Positions 10,433-22,560 of a stretch of 64,000 nt of DNA are shown here, piece by piece; the stretch's first letter is position 1; every line of letters starts with the position of its first letter. The position numbers and the translations under genes were made by a program. Source of the DNA: Megalopta genalis (taxonomy: Eukaryota; Arthropoda; Insecta; Hymenoptera; Halictidae); contig NC_135013.1 of NCBI RefSeq assembly GCF_051020955.1, positions 44,707,087-44,771,086 on the forward strand, read 5' to 3'. Below the pieces are notes generated by a model. The model saw only the letters and a list, made by a program, of their open reading frames with translations, ran no database searches and had not been told where the DNA came from.

Positions 10433-11318
10433 GTTATGATCAACGTGAAATCGTGTTCATGATCAACGATTACGATTACGATTACGATTACGATGTAATC
10501 AAGTGATCATGATTAATAAATAACTTAAGTAATCGAAGCAAATGTAATCATTGCTTATAATTAACACAGTAATAATTAATCATGTAATAATTAATTTTTT
10601 AAATTATGATTAACTGAAATATTTGGTATTATGGTGGTTAATAGTAATTCTGGATAGTTTTTAGAAAATTTGCATGTATTTCATGTCTCAATAGAAGTGT
10701 GTTTACACTGTGTTGACATGATGTTAATATGACAATTTTTAAATTCTCTAATAAAATCGACAATTTGTAGAATACAGATATAGCATATATTGAAACTATA
10801 ATATAGTATCAGTTCAAAAATAATATAGTGATTTTCACCGTTTAATTTTCTAAAAATCGGTCCAAAAATTTTTTAATCAATACACATATATACTATTTTT
10901 AATTTTTTAATAATACAATATATACGTATTTTATAATAATTCGGAGTCCCATTTATTATTTGTATTGAATAAGTTCAAGTACTTTAAACGGTATCTTAAT
11001 GTGTGGTGCATGATTTTGACCGTGATTCACTGTACATATGTACATTTAATTAAATAGTAATAATCGCAAACAACATGGAACTTGCGTACTAAATATTTTG
11101 TAATAATTAGCAAAAGAAATAAATTATAAATTAAAAAAATTCTTTTCTTTCTTGTTCTTTCTTTTTTGTATCTTTCTCAATCTTATTCTTCGGACAGATC
11201 TGCACAACAAATAAAACTAGCCCGCGATTTCATACCAAAATATCAAAACTCGCCCACGATTAGAGGCTTAATGAACTATCACGGTCTGCATAATTATCTC
11301 GAAATATGATATTCATAA
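10433..11318. other. AT-rich gene-less stretch with a hexanucleotide microsatellite
   Basis: No gene is supported. A short run of about five acgatt units lies at 10466-10494. The rest is AT-rich sequence without recognisable boundaries. Confidence 0.5.
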
Positions 11319-11326
11319 ATAATTAT

Positions 11327-11533
11327 TAGATAGAGGATTTCTATGCAGAATAAAGGTGTCCTAAATCAATTGTAAGAAACACAAATGAAATAAAAATGTA
11401 TTTTCTCTTTTAATCCTTTTAATAAGTCAAAAATAACATAACACAACAATGTTAATTAGTATCCTTATTGTCTGTAAGACTTTGTATTTCACCTTCATAT
11501 TTTTGCCTTAAATTGCATAAAATCTACAGTTTA
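11327..11533. mobile_element. hAT MITE, 207 bp
   Basis: The ends are tagatagaggatttctatgc and the inverse of gcataaaatctacagttta. The flanking octamers ataattat (11319-11326) and ataattac (11534-11541) match at 7 of 8 and fit nTnnnnAn. The interior tracts near attgtaagaaacac and gaaataaaaatgtatttt are shared with the copies at 16857-17057 and 51172-51359. Confidence 0.75.
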
Positions 11534-11767
11534 ATAATTACATAGAATTTTCTACAAAAGTAACCATGTATTCTTGCTGGCAGTGCTAACGGAGATTAAA
11601 TTGTGAGAAACTTGGGTCATTTCAATTTTCTATGCAATGTAGGAAAGTGTACTGACTTCAATTCAAAGAAACATGAACTTGAAGAATACAGATGACAGAA
11701 AGGGATGAGCAGACGCAGCAGAGAAGAGAGAAGAGGGGTCGCAGGATCGATAGAGAAGTAAAAATGG

Positions 11768-12085
11768 TTAAAGAGAAACAGTGCGAAATAGGGTAGCGAG
11801 GAGAAAGATATAGAGAGCAGAGAATAGTAATTCAGAGCGTAGTGATGTTAAGTGTCCAACGTGCTGATGTATAGCCATGAAATCTTTACGATTTCCTTCT
11901 TTTAGACTCCTGGGATCTTTAATGGCGGTATGAAACAGCAGCGTTTCTTGTTTTATTAAACGACTGTAACCGCCTGAAGCGTGTTGTAGTAAATTAAACA
12001 TATAAATGAACGTTGCTAGAATTAAAATAACTGCAAGAACTTTTGCAAACAGGGACGAGGTTTTCAATTCTCGAATACCAATCAT
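11768..12085 (-). CDS. Candidate membrane-anchor coding exon, unrecognised
   Basis: The ATG at 12085 opens a 105-residue frame beginning MIGIRELKTSSLFAKVL. A hydrophobic stretch follows at about residues 13-33 (FAKVLAVILILATFIYMFNL), then a polar segment (HASGGYSRLIKQE, KDPRSLKEGNRKDF) and a second hydrophobic run near the C-terminus. A short basic N-terminus plus one membrane span and a polar stem is the layout of a type II Golgi or ER enzyme, so this could be a first coding exon. The last part probably reads into intron: a weak donor, atcgtaaag, occurs at about 11888. No family is recognised and chance cannot be excluded. Neighbouring DNA is transposon-rich. Confidence 0.35.
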   Translation of the reverse strand: MIGIRELKTSSLFAKVLAVILILATFIYMFNLLQHASGGYSRLIKQETLLFHTAIKDPRSLKEGNRKDFMAIHQHVGHLTSLRSELLFSALYIFLLATLFRTVSL

Positions 12086-13265
12086 GAAACATTTTTGACA
12101 ATCCCTACTTTTTCAGTTATGAATACGACCATGAATGATAACACAAAGATATTAATATTGTTCACTATAGCAATAATAATAAAATATAACTCGTTCGAAT
12201 TACATCATTAAAAAATCATCTTCTTTTCTATTTATGTGAGTATGTATTCAATACATTCAATAAATGTATATAAATATACTACATAATTTATATCAATATG
12301 TAAACTAGCCCAGAATTATTGGGACTGCTGAATGCTTAGAGATTCATAACAGAATTAAGCAGTTTTATGTTATGTTTAAAAGGAAATCGAAAGTTTAGTA
12401 TCATACAACAATTTATTTTACAATATCTGGTTTCTATGACAATTATTTACTATGATTTCATCTTACACGAGTAGATTTAATGCATTCATGACAAAAATGG
12501 GTGAATCAAATTAAAAATTGTGGAAAGATTAAATGCATTTCAGAATATCAACATATTATTTTAAACTTGTTAAGATTATTAAAGACAGAATGAAATTCGT
12601 CTTTTGTTTCCAACAGTTGATGTACACAATTTATATTTTGCATAAAGATCCGTAGACTAATTATCAACAACGTATCGATGACGTACTGTCACTCCATCAT
12701 TATAAATGGAAAAATGAATGTCCATTTAAATTTACTTTCTTATCAGTTGCCCGATAGGAAGTTTAATCGATAAAACGTTTATTTTGCCACTGGCTGTGAC
12801 AGCCATGGATAATTTACTCCGTTGATTTTTAGTTCTCTTATTCATTTGGCTACGGTCGCAATTAAATTAAATCATAATTATGTGCATTCCGAGATAAATA
12901 AATTAAATCGTAATTGTATCCACTGTGGGATAAAACGTATCAGATCATTATCGTTTTCCCTTTATTTGCGGCCGTATGGTTATTTATGGCCGAGAAAGCA
13001 TTCGGTTAACAGCTTAACGTTACGTTAAAAATAAAGCAGAACTTGCACTAAATTCTGTTAAAATGCTTCGGAACATTGCATAATACACAAATGTAGAAGG
13101 TGAAATAGGGTAAGTGTAGATTGTTGTTTGTAAAGTTGAATATAAAACGCACGTATTTTTAATCTCCGATAAAAGTAGTTATTATTGCACAAAACATTCT
13201 TAAACTATTATTGTTCAACGTATATTTACTTTGACGCAATTGTTCCTTTCAAATTTCCATAATAA
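12086..13265. other. Gene-less stretch with hAT-end fragment
   Basis: Mostly AT-rich. A lone hAT MITE right end (gcataaagatccgtagacta) lies at 12640-12660 without a clear partner. A short direct duplication of about 40 bp is visible at 12850-12940. Nothing coding is supported. Confidence 0.35.
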
Positions 13266-13271
13266 TAAAAT

Positions 13272-13345
13272 ATTGTACGTCGTGCCAGTTACTCTGCACT
13301 TTCCTTCAAAAATTGTACGTCGTGTCAGTTACTTTGCACTTTGTA
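13272..13345. repeat. Tandem duplication, 40-bp unit, 2 copies
   Basis: Two copies of ttgtacgtcgtgccagttac followed by tctgcacttt begin at about 13272 and 13312. A DNA-transposon-like end (TA followed by cagggtgtttcagc) follows at 13381 but has no visible partner. Confidence 0.7.
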
Positions 13346-13852
13346 ACCTTATAATATACAGGGTTATATTATTATATTATACAGGGTGTTTCAGCTAACT
13401 TGATTACCCCGAATAATGACTTAATGTCATACTTTAGGAAAATTTAAGGACATGAAAGAGGCGTTCCAGAAATTTTAAGTTCACCTTGACTTTATTAATG
13501 GGATTATTTCGTTAATTTCACGAAGTTTAACTCCAAAATGAAATAATTTTTTCTGAACTACAATAGTATTTCCATTATTTTCATTTTATAGACATGGTAT
13601 TAACTGCAATTGTTCGTAAAACGCTTACAAGTTTAACAATTTATTAGATATATACGTTAATAATGTCAATATTCCTTTGAAAAATTATGTAGCAATTTCT
13701 AATGTAGCCATTTCAGAGTGCAAAGGGTTAATACATATATTCTTTAAGTTGCTTTTTACCGCATTGAATTATTTAGTTCGGTTTCCAAATTATTGTGTGC
13801 TGAATGTTATCAAAGTCACCCTGACTTATAGTAGATTTCTACAAATGACGTA

Positions 13853-14891
13853 GGCGAGACCGAAGCTAGAAGTTCCGATTTTGAGAAAATATAAAAATTG
13901 ACTAAAAAATAGTACAGTTATTTTTTTCGTTTCTGACTAATTTATTGTTAAATTTATTCTATTTTAAGATTGTCAACTCAAATAAGTTTTTCATAGAAAT
14001 TCGTTTCTTCGTGATCAACTCAAGCGGAATTTCTTATCCCGCCGTGGGGCAAGTTGTTAACGCTCTGGGGTATATAAGTTGTTACTGAGAAATAAATGTT
14101 ACGTTTTAATGAGATATTTCACTCTCTTATGAAATGAAACACAATATTATGAATAAAGTTTGTTTATTAACTTCGGCTTAATAGAAATACATATATGTTT
14201 TTAAAAGAAAAAATATATTATCTTCGGCACAAGCATTAATGTAGTAGAATGAAAATAATAATCTAATATTATGATAATTTAAGAAACCTAATAGAAATGA
14301 CCTTTTATACGAAAAAAATTAGATATCCTCAAACGACTCGTCAGAATCACAGTTTTACTTCCTTGATGATTCAGTATTTACTTCCTTTATACATTTGGTA
14401 TGAGCCCAGTTTTTGCGTAACGTACACTAAATCCATTCTGCCCTGGACTGTGATTTAGAATGCATCGTAACGCAACATGAACTATTTGTACATTTGAGAT
14501 TGGGTAAATTGTTACGGTAACAGTATGCCCCGAGCTACGAGAACAACTAGCCCCAAAATTGACATCTGTGGCAATTAAAACAATATTTTGTTAATATATT
14601 CAAATATTCTAATAAATGCTATTTCAACATGTTCTTAAGTGTCATTTGATTTATAAGAACAGAACAATACACGATATTGACATTAAATCATTGAATTAGA
14701 CAAGAAAATAGTGACTGCGAAATATTTACTTACCTGGTCTTTGATTACTACCTTATCTAAAACTACACAATTCGCTGTCGCGATCGGTCCATGCTTTCAA
14801 AAGAATTGAAAATATAACGCAATTCTTTTTTATTTGAAATGTATTACCATTGGAACAACTTATCCCCGAAACTTCTAGTCTCGGTTTCCCC
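13853..14891. mobile_element. Candidate TA-flanked element with 26-bp terminal repeats
   Basis: The left end ggcgagaccgaagctagaag and the inverse of the right end, ggggaaaccgagactagaag, share most positions. TA flanks both (13851-13852, 14892-14893). A second, inner inverted pair around tggggcaagttgtt (14045) and aacaactagcccca (14546) is present. No transposase is readable in the 1 kb between. The superfamily is unknown. Confidence 0.5.
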
Positions 14892-16203
14892 TACTACAAT
14901 TTTACTCATGTAATAATAAATATAACTGCTTAATACACTTGTTCGGTTTATACATTTCATTTCACTGTAGATTACAAATATGTTAAATATGAAATCTAGT
15001 TACAACAAAAGCGGATAGTTATAGGTTATCATTGACATCGAACAAAGAAGGTTAAAAAGGACCACCAACGTTGGAAATTGATTTTCGAAAAAGAATACCT
15101 AAATCTTATAGTGTGAACCCAGAGCTAATAAAAGCTCTATGGCTTTCCCCAAAATGTGCTTCCATTTTTGAAAAAAATGAATTTAAAATTTTGCTATATG
15201 GTTAAGAGGTAATATTACAGCAGTAGCTCAAAAATAAAGCAATTTTTTAATCATTTCCTATGAGTAGATCAATCGAGAAATGGGAAATCCTGTTATCGAA
15301 TTTTTCAATTCAACTTTATGTATAAACATAACAACATTTCCCACAAAACTCTTGTTAACACTATGACTACGTTTACTTGAGGGCAACCATGACACATTCT
15401 GTATTTAGATTGCTCAATATTTATATTGTTCAACATATTATTACTAAACTCTAAATTTGTATGGGAAATAAAAATTTTCTGCATTAATTGCACTATACAA
15501 CAGTTATATAGACAATGATTTATTTCTTTAATAAGTTTCAAGAGTTGAAGATTGAAGATGATCTTGCATTAAATCAATTGTTTTTACTGGTTTATACTTA
15601 ATTTAATGTTCAATCGCATAGTCTAATTAGTCCGAAGTTTAATTATTACCGTTAATAGAAATCAGAATGTTAATTGCTTATTTAAACCAACAGTAATATT
15701 TATGAAACGTATAAATCTTTTCAGAGATTTTCTGAACAATTCAAAGAGATAATCTCTATTGGTAGAACGAAGAAGGTCGAACGAATTTTAAATGGAAGCT
15801 CCTTGCACTCCGAATTCTTTCACAGTTACGTTGATTAACTCTTCTCGGTCTTTAACTCCCCGACTACCGAAGCGCGGTCACCTGTGCCTGAGTAATTTCT
15901 AACTCACACTGATATATGCGCGTACTTGCTCTCCGTGACAGTAGACTGAAGGTTAATCATTTCCCTAATAGAACGTGACAATGTTTGTTTCTTGTGTATA
16001 TCCATTTATTTTCGTCTTTGGTCTTCGATGGCAGAAGAATCAAATTTTGTGTCGATTTAGAAACAACGAATAATACTCATATTTAATAGCTTATAATAAG
16101 AATTAATTATTACTCTAAAAAACTACTGAGTTACTGATGTTAATAATAATACTGTGATGTTAACTGCCTATACAAACCAGCAGCATTATTTACGATCAAC
16201 GCA
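14892..16203. other. Gene-less stretch
   Basis: No supportable coding region or repeat boundary. The segment 15780-15960 is slightly GC-richer. Two loosely similar blocks (15640-15800 and 16140-16200 together with 16640-16760) repeat phrases such as taactgcctatacaaaccagcag and may be an old duplication. Confidence 0.3.
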
Positions 16204-16634
16204 CAGTGGATTAAAAAAGTATTGGTATACCTTCTAAATCTAAAACTTTTTTAAAACTGGACATGAATCGTTTCAACTTTTTTGAGAAGTTACAGGGACT
16301 AGTTTACTGAATAATGACTAAAATACTTTTTTGAATTTTGCTATTACTTGGAATGGTAAAAAAACCTGTTTTTCTTCAACTTTTATATGCAAACCTATAA
16401 CGAAAATTTAACTCTATTTATCAAAACCTAAGAAAACTGCAAAAATTAAAAAGCGAGAGTTGTTTATTTTTTTCGTCATTCCAAGTAATAGCAGAAATTT
16501 AAAAAAAGAGTGTTTTAATCCTTGTCTAGTAGACTAGTCCTTGTATCATCTAAAAAATGGTTTCAAGTCATTTAGTCCAGTTTTAAAAACGTTATTGCGT
16601 TTCAAATGGGCGTAAACACTTTTTTGATCCACTC
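16204..16634. mobile_element. Tc1-like foldback MITE, 431-bp copy
   Basis: The ends cagtggattaaaaaagta and the inverse of cttttttgatccactc bound a shortened version of the 8360-9066 family. Shared interior phrases include ttttaaaactgg and cattccaagtaatagc. TA is preserved on the right (16635-16636). Confidence 0.6.
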
Positions 16635-16856
16635 TAAATCTCTTCTGAGATTTTCTGAACGAATCAAAGGGAAAAGTCAGAATTGGTAGAGTAAGCAAGG
16701 TCGAATGAATTTAAAATGAAAAATTTTGAAGTCGAGGCATTACGTTGTCTTTCACAGCTACGTTGATTACCACTTACTCGACTATAATAATTACCCAAAT
16801 AGGACGAGACAATGTTTATTCTTGCATGATTTCGTTTAATTTTTGATTGTGACGAC

Positions 16857-17057
16857 TGGACTGCGGATCTTTATGCAAATTTAAAATAGTCCAAGACGAT
16901 TGTAAGGAACAAATATTAAATAAAAATAAATTGTTTCTTTCAGTTATTTCGATACGTTGCAAATAGTATAACAATGTTATAACATTTCTCCTATATTTTC
17001 ACAATTTTATATTTTAGTTTCTCAATTTTGCCACAAATGCATAAAATCCGCAGTCTA
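16857..17057. mobile_element. hAT MITE, 201 bp
   Basis: The ends are tggactgcggatctttatgc and the inverse of gcataaaatccgcagtcta. The flanking octamers gtgacgac and atgataac match at 5 of 8, differ only by transitions and fit nTnnnnAn. Confidence 0.7.
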
Positions 17058-17339
17058 ATGATAACAAAAGAATCATAATTTTGTTTCGTTTTCGATGTTT
17101 AGGAGCTTACGTACAAAATCTTGATCACCAGTCCGAATCGTTATAGTGTAACAGGTCAATTATTATTGTGATGAACTTATTATAACGTTAACTGCCTATT
17201 CGAACAAGCAGCAATATTGACAATGCATGTCTATTAGTGGAATAACTCGTGAACAAGATCGAACGAATGTGAAATGGAATTTTCTTAACGCTATCTAATT
17301 CTGGGATTGACGATCAATTTCCGAACGAGCCGTGAAAGT

Positions 17340-18140
17340 TACTTCCTCATCGTGTAACGGACATTAGGCGGGGCGCGCTTGAAATTATTTAAAAAAGGAG
17401 CACGCCTCGCAGCGCGGTGTTGGCGAGGGAAAGAGGAGGGAGTATGACGGAAACAAAAGGAGCGAGAAAAAGAAAAGTCGTTCGGAGAATCGAGACTGAA
17501 ACGAGGCAACTCTTGCTGCAGTTACGGCGTCGACCTGAGCGCAGCCAGTTGAGTGTGGCCATTGTTGGCGAATGTGGGTCAGCCCCGACGTACTTCCGGT
17601 GGAGGCACGCAGGAGTAAAGGGTAGCTGAAGCTGCGAGAAGAAAGAGCAACCGAGGAAAATGGGGAAATGCCGGGAGAAGGAGAAAGTAAGAACGAGGGA
17701 TAGAGAGAAAGAAACGCAGACATTCGGGGGTGAATGGATGAAGTCCACGCCGGCAGATAACATTAAGTCAACACCGGCGGCGGCCGCTGTTCATCACCTT
17801 TAAGTGTTGCTTCCTGTCGATCGATCGGCCGGTAGAAATACCGCTCCAGGAAACGTCTTAACCCTTGTAATTGTAAGGCTGCGTGTAATTTGAACCACAA
17901 AAGGGTCGGACCTGGTCTGTGTCGGCAGTCAGCGTTTCACAGTAAATGAGTTTGCATTGCGAGTGTTCATTCAAACGAAGTTGAAATTCTGCAGTCCGGG
18001 AACCAATGTTTGTCGGTTTAATTTGCAAAAATAATTCTTGCTTTCGGGGAAATCAATTTATCGGAACGTTGTGTTGCTTGTGAATTCGTACCCGGTATTA
18101 TTTCATTATATGCTTCTCGCTGGGGAAAGGATGAACTCGC
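17340..18140. other. GC-rich island, possible promoter or untranslated exon
   Basis: This 0.8-kb segment is much richer in G+C and CG dinucleotides than its flanks and free of recognisable transposons. It contains ggcggcggccgc near 17778 and overlapping open frames on both strands. None of the frames has a recognisable domain, and the apparent proteins are low-complexity (R- or S-rich). A promoter or CpG-rich regulatory region of a nearby gene is the simplest reading, by inference only. Confidence 0.35.
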
Positions 18141-18176
18141 GTTGAGTTGCGAAAATCTGCGAACTTTTTCAATTTT

Positions 18177-19500
18177 TCAATTCTTCAAGGCTGTGTCTGT
18201 AGTTTTTAATTCTAATTGTATTTTCAATGATGGTTTCTCACTCTGAAAATCTGAAAGTTTTTCATTACTTTCATAAGAATCATTGTTATAATTTCCGAAA
18301 AGTCTGGTTAGAATTTGTTTTGCAATTTTATACATATCTGCCTTGGATGTTAAATAGAAAAATGTATCTACCGAATTGTTTTGCAAAGATTCTGGATCAT
18401 ATAGATATTTCATAAGGGATACAACAATCTTGTCTCTTCTTTTAGATATTTCTTCTTTAATAATAACAAGAAACTTAGTATTGAGTTTTTAATTCAGTAT
18501 TGAGTTTTGAGAATTTAAGAATACTTTCAGTGTTGTTAAATTAATTTTTCATACTCTATTAAGATTTTCTATTGTAATTCTTATAGGCTCTAATGTTGCT
18601 AATAAAATTTCGGCAATTTTAATATATTCATCGTTCTACATGTAATCTACATTTATTTCAGACAGTGCTCTTTTAATAGGATTCCGTACTCTCAAAAATC
18701 GTTTAATAATAATAGTCTCCATAGTGTTTTTTTAGTTTTACAATCCAAAATGACTTTTAATTTTATATTTTGTTCTTCCTCTACATATTTCTGCAGAATA
18801 TCATTCTTTATCGGCGAATTTTTAAATATTTTCGTTTGTTTTTATTTTTTTTCCTTATTTTCATTTTCTAAAAATCTGTGTTTCTCGACTGAATCACCAG
18901 ATTGGGAATCATTAGTATTTTCTTTTACATAAAATATTTGCTGTTAGTATGTCGTAGAGAATCGTCCAAATTTTTGCATAACAAGCGCTCTATCCCTCAC
19001 AACAGCTAAAACATCTTGTAGTGAAAGACTAAAAGAATTTAGTTTTACATTGAATAGTTCTAAAGTCTTTTTCAGCTGTACAGCTTTCATGAATTCGTAT
19101 TAATCCTAGATTGGAAGATTATTTACTACTGTAATACATATGTATATATCCATATATCTTTTGTTGTTTACACTCGTCCATTCATCAATGCATATGCTAA
19201 ATTTGTTGTTGTTTAATTTTAGTGATTTTATTTTTTTCATTAATTCTTCTTTTCTGCTTCATCATTAATTGCATTACATGCGATGAATTACAGGGGAGAC
19301 TAAATTCTTTAAGTGATAAACTGTGTTTTATAAATTCATTCATTTTTAGTAACTTGATTAAATGAAAATCGATTAACAACCAATTACGATGTTATTAATT
19401 GTTTCGTTGTCGTTTGAATACCGAAATCGTTTGACAGTTCTACTACTGATATTTGATTTATCCATACTTTCAACTCTTTTAAAACTGAATACATTCAAGG
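18177..19500 (-). pseudogene. Degraded hAT transposase (BED-zinc-finger type), minus strand
   Basis: Read on the minus strand, pieces of a hAT transposase appear in order across several frames. CIDEWTSVNNKRYMDIY near 19150-19190 is the catalytic DEWTS block. LQDVLAVVRDRALVMQKFG lies near 18960-19030. RVRNPIKRALSEINVDYM lies near 18640-18720, and a tail with MKYLYDP and SKADMYKIAKQILTRLFGN lies at 18290-18413. Stops and frameshifts separate them, so no enzyme can be made. Many insect genomes carry such domesticated-looking but broken copies. I did not find terminal repeats for this one. Confidence 0.75.
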
Positions 19501-19831
19501 TGCCTACGAATACCTATGGTTGCCGTTCTTTTGCATGAAAGCTGTTTTTCATAAATATAGCAATTTTTTTGTTTTTATTTTTTTGAAAATATTCCTAGCA
19601 ATCTTTGTATTTCTTATTTATATTGACAGGCTAAGATATTATGACTCACCAGATTATACAAATAATAAATAAATAAAAACTGTAACAAATAAATTATAGC
19701 AACACTAACCAATTTGACACCAACTATGTACAAACCGACACAAGAACTAAACTTTTGTTTTCGGAATTCAACCGTAAACTGCCTGTTTGTTTACGCAGAA
19801 CAGGGAATCGCGAGTAAATCGATCGTTTATA

Positions 19832-20446
19832 CCGTGGCCCACAAAAGTGTTCGTACATCTTTTAAAACACAATAACTATTTTAAAACTGAACTAAATGAC
19901 TTGATTTTTTTTAGATGATAGAGAGTCCAGCTTTTTTTTTTTAAATTTTGCTATTACTTGGAAAGACAAAAAAATAAAAATCTCTCGTTCTTAACTTTTT
20001 TATCTGATTCTGTAACGAAAATTTAAAAAATGTCTTTCGCAGGTTGTTAAGAGTTACAACAAATTGAAGATCGCAAAAATCGCAGTTTTGTCACGATTTT
20101 GACCAAAAACTGTAAGAAATCTGCAGTTTCTAAAATCCTTCAACGCTTATAGTTTGACTCGGAGTTAACCAATTTCGATAAAATTTTCAGCACGCGTATA
20201 AGATACCGAGATCTACGAAGGGCATACTGTAAATTTTCGTTATAGACTCAGATAAAAAAGTTAAAAAACAAGGGTTTTTAATTTTTTATCTTCATTTCAA
20301 GTAATAGTAGAATTAAGAGGAAGCGTGTTAGGCATCGTCTAGTAGACTAGTCCCGCTATCATCTAAACAAAAATTCAAGTCATTTAGTCCAGCTTTGAAA
20401 AATTTATTGCGTTTTAAAAAGTGTATGAACACTTCTATGGAATACT
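19832..20446. mobile_element. Tc1-like foldback MITE, 615-bp copy
   Basis: It begins ccgtggcccacaaaagtgtt and ends with the approximate inverse, flanked by TA (19830-19831, 20447-20448). The interior has the same inverted halves as 8360-9066, for example accaatttcgataaaatttt and the tctgcagttt tract. Confidence 0.7.
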
Positions 20447-20500
20447 GTACGTATGCAATTGATTAGTATTATGCCATTTGAGTTAACTAAAAATTCATTT

Positions 20501-20640
20501 CCACACACACACACACACACAAAAATATGTTATAAAATAAATGAGATTCATAAAAATTTTCCTAGATATAAATTTCTCGAGAAATGAGAAACAATGAATT
20601 ATAAAATTTCTCGAGAAATTCACGAGAAAGAATTCTCGAA
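20501..20640. repeat. CA microsatellite and paired ctcgag palindromes
   Basis: A run of about ten ca units (20501-20520) is followed by two copies of the perfect palindrome atttctcgagaaat near 20571 and 20607. No function is evident. Confidence 0.6.
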
Positions 20641-21106
20641 CACTAATTTTATCCCACTCATTTATACTTGAATAGATATCAATGTTAGTCATAAATAAAG
20701 TAAGAATGGTGAAAGTTAAACGAAATTGCAAATCTTTATGGAAATAAAAAACTGCGTTCATAAAATTCAAAAGGAAAGGTTGACAATTTTAAATATTTAT
20801 AATGAATTGAAAATGATTTCAGCGAAAACGCTTTCAATAATCGAAAGTGTTTCAGGCGCTCACTTTTGTCGCAAATACATGAAATTTGAAATCTAGTCAC
20901 GAGTATCAAGCTTCATTCGTTTTCCAAAATTCTATTTCAATTATATAGCAATATTAATTTATGGTACATAAATATACAGAAATAAAAAAATATCACTTTC
21001 CCAAAACGTTAATTTATAAAGTTTGTACATTATGTATTTTTTATACGAACGGTAAACGCATTATCTAAATCCGGCAATAAGTTTCACGAATTTTCATGAA
21101 AGTTTA

Positions 21107-21496
21107 ATGGCGCAGAAAAATTCTCTTACCGGAGCAACTTCTGAAAAGATGAGCAGCTACATCCTCGTGGAATCGATAATGCACGTAAATATGACTCTGC
21201 CCGTAAGAGCAGCGAGCCTTATTACGCTTACAAGATATTGGCAAAGAAATACTGTTCGTGACGCAAGGTGTTCTACTTCAGTTAAGAGCATGAGAATCTT
21301 CAAAGCCGAAAATTTACTATCGTTATGTAACGTATTGAAAGAACATCCCTTGTTTCGCTTTGAAAGGAAATGGGAGCATAATTTTTCGACTCTTTGGAAA
21401 ATTTTCACTCACTTCCGGACTCGTCGAGGAAAAATATTAACCGCGTTTGAAGGGGAGAACAGGAATACTTTAGAATCTATAATATTCAAGAAATAG
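21107..21496 (+). CDS. Hypothetical 129-residue open frame
   Basis: An ATG-started frame of 129 codons, the longest non-transposon frame in the window. It reads MAQKNSLTGATSEKM at the start and ends ESIIFKK. No signal peptide, membrane span or known motif is seen, and composition is unremarkable. In AT-rich DNA a frame of this length can arise by chance. It lies between two transposon copies with no visible splice context. Confidence 0.15.
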   Translation: MAQKNSLTGATSEKMSSYILVESIMHVNMTLPVRAASLITLTRYWQRNTVRDARCSTSVKSMRIFKAENLLSLCNVLKEHPLFRFERKWEHNFSTLWKIFTHFRTRRGKILTAFEGENRNTLESIIFKK

Positions 21497-21956
21497 TTTA
21501 GGAAAGAATTATTATTCTCTTAAGGATTATACGTTCCTACAAAACAGTTTTGCATTTTAATCGTAATAACTCAAACATAGAGGAATATAAATTTTACTGT
21601 TTTTCAAATGGGAAATGGAAACTATTCATCATCTGTAAAGAGTCTATCCTAACAATAGATACCTATGCAGTATAACTAGTATTTATAGTGTTTTAGTATG
21701 AAATTGTGTACGCTTGCAGCGACTCACGACAGTATTCGAACACATTTTAGAACGAAATAACTTTTTTCAAATTGGACTAATAAACTTAATGCTTTTAGAT
21801 GTTAACAGGATTAGTTTACTACGCAATGTCTAGAAAATTGGTTTCCAAGATTCCGATTAATTAGACTGACAAAAAAGAAGGAAACTCGCGGTTTTTAACC
21901 TCTTTGTATCTAAGCCTGGAACGAAAATTTAGAGAATGTCTCGGTGATGGCACGGG

Positions 21957-22212
21957 TGAGTCGGTGGATGGCTCAGCGTCGCGCGCGATGAGAGAAAAAC
22001 AAAAGAAAGCGATCGGCGGTAACGCAGAGAGGATCGCCGAAGCGATCCTCAGTTGTGATCGGTCCTAACTGCGGTAAAGAGCGAATCATTGTATTTCGTC
22101 TTTTTTGTACCTATATCTTTACTCACATTTTATTCTATTAATAAAGTTGCTTTTTTTCGTTATTAAGGTATTGCGATATTGCGGGAGTCAATTACTTAAA
22201 AACCCGATCCTA
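21957..22212 (+). mobile_element. Candidate solo LTR, about 255 bp
   Basis: A GC-rich block interrupts the MITE between its phrases gtctcgg and acatatgtatgctg. It begins tgatggcacggg and ends cgatcctaca, so it has TG and CA termini. It contains an AATAAA signal near 22139 followed by a T-rich tract. It also carries a perfect 9-bp hairpin with loop CGAA at 22029-22050. No target duplication is clear, so the LTR reading is tentative. Confidence 0.4.
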
Positions 22213-22260
22213 CATATGTATGCTGAAAATTTCATCGAAATCGGTTAATATTGTTATAAG

Positions 22261-22377
22261 TAGACTGCAGATTTCCATGCAATTACATATTTCCGCGGCC
22301 TATTTTTCTAAATGGCTTAGATTTCTAATGTTTTATGAATTTGCTCATGCCATAAATGCATAAAAATTCGCAATCCA
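22261..22377. mobile_element. hAT MITE, 117 bp
   Basis: It starts tagactgcagatttccatgc and ends with the inverse of gcataaaaattcgcaatcca. The flanking octamers gttataag and gttattca agree only in part. It is nested in the Tc1-like MITE at 21716-22560. Confidence 0.55.
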
Positions 22378-22560
22378 GTTATTCACAATTTTAAGCAGTT
22401 TCAATCTTATACTGATAGCTGTAAGAAATCTAGACATTTTTACATCTTCACCGAGAACTGTAAAACAGATTGTTTGAATTTTGGTTCTAGGCTCAGATAT
22501 AAAAGTTAAATAATGTGAGTTTTTTTTATTCTTTGTCATTCCAACCAGCTGCAATTTTTT

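Larger units (their letters stand above)
21716..22560. mobile_element. Tc1-like foldback MITE copy carrying two insertions
   Basis: The left part starts cgactcacgacagtattcga and follows the family up to aatttagagaatgtctcgg. It resumes with tatgctgaaaatttcatcga at 22218 and again after 22378. Between these sit an LTR-like insertion (about 21957-22212) and a hAT MITE (22261-22377). The right terminus is lost near 22560. Confidence 0.6.

Noticed and set aside
17385..17763. Overlapping 112- and 124-codon minus-strand frames
   Set aside because: Serine/leucine-rich low-complexity readings of a GC-rich island with a competing plus-strand frame; no domain or start context.
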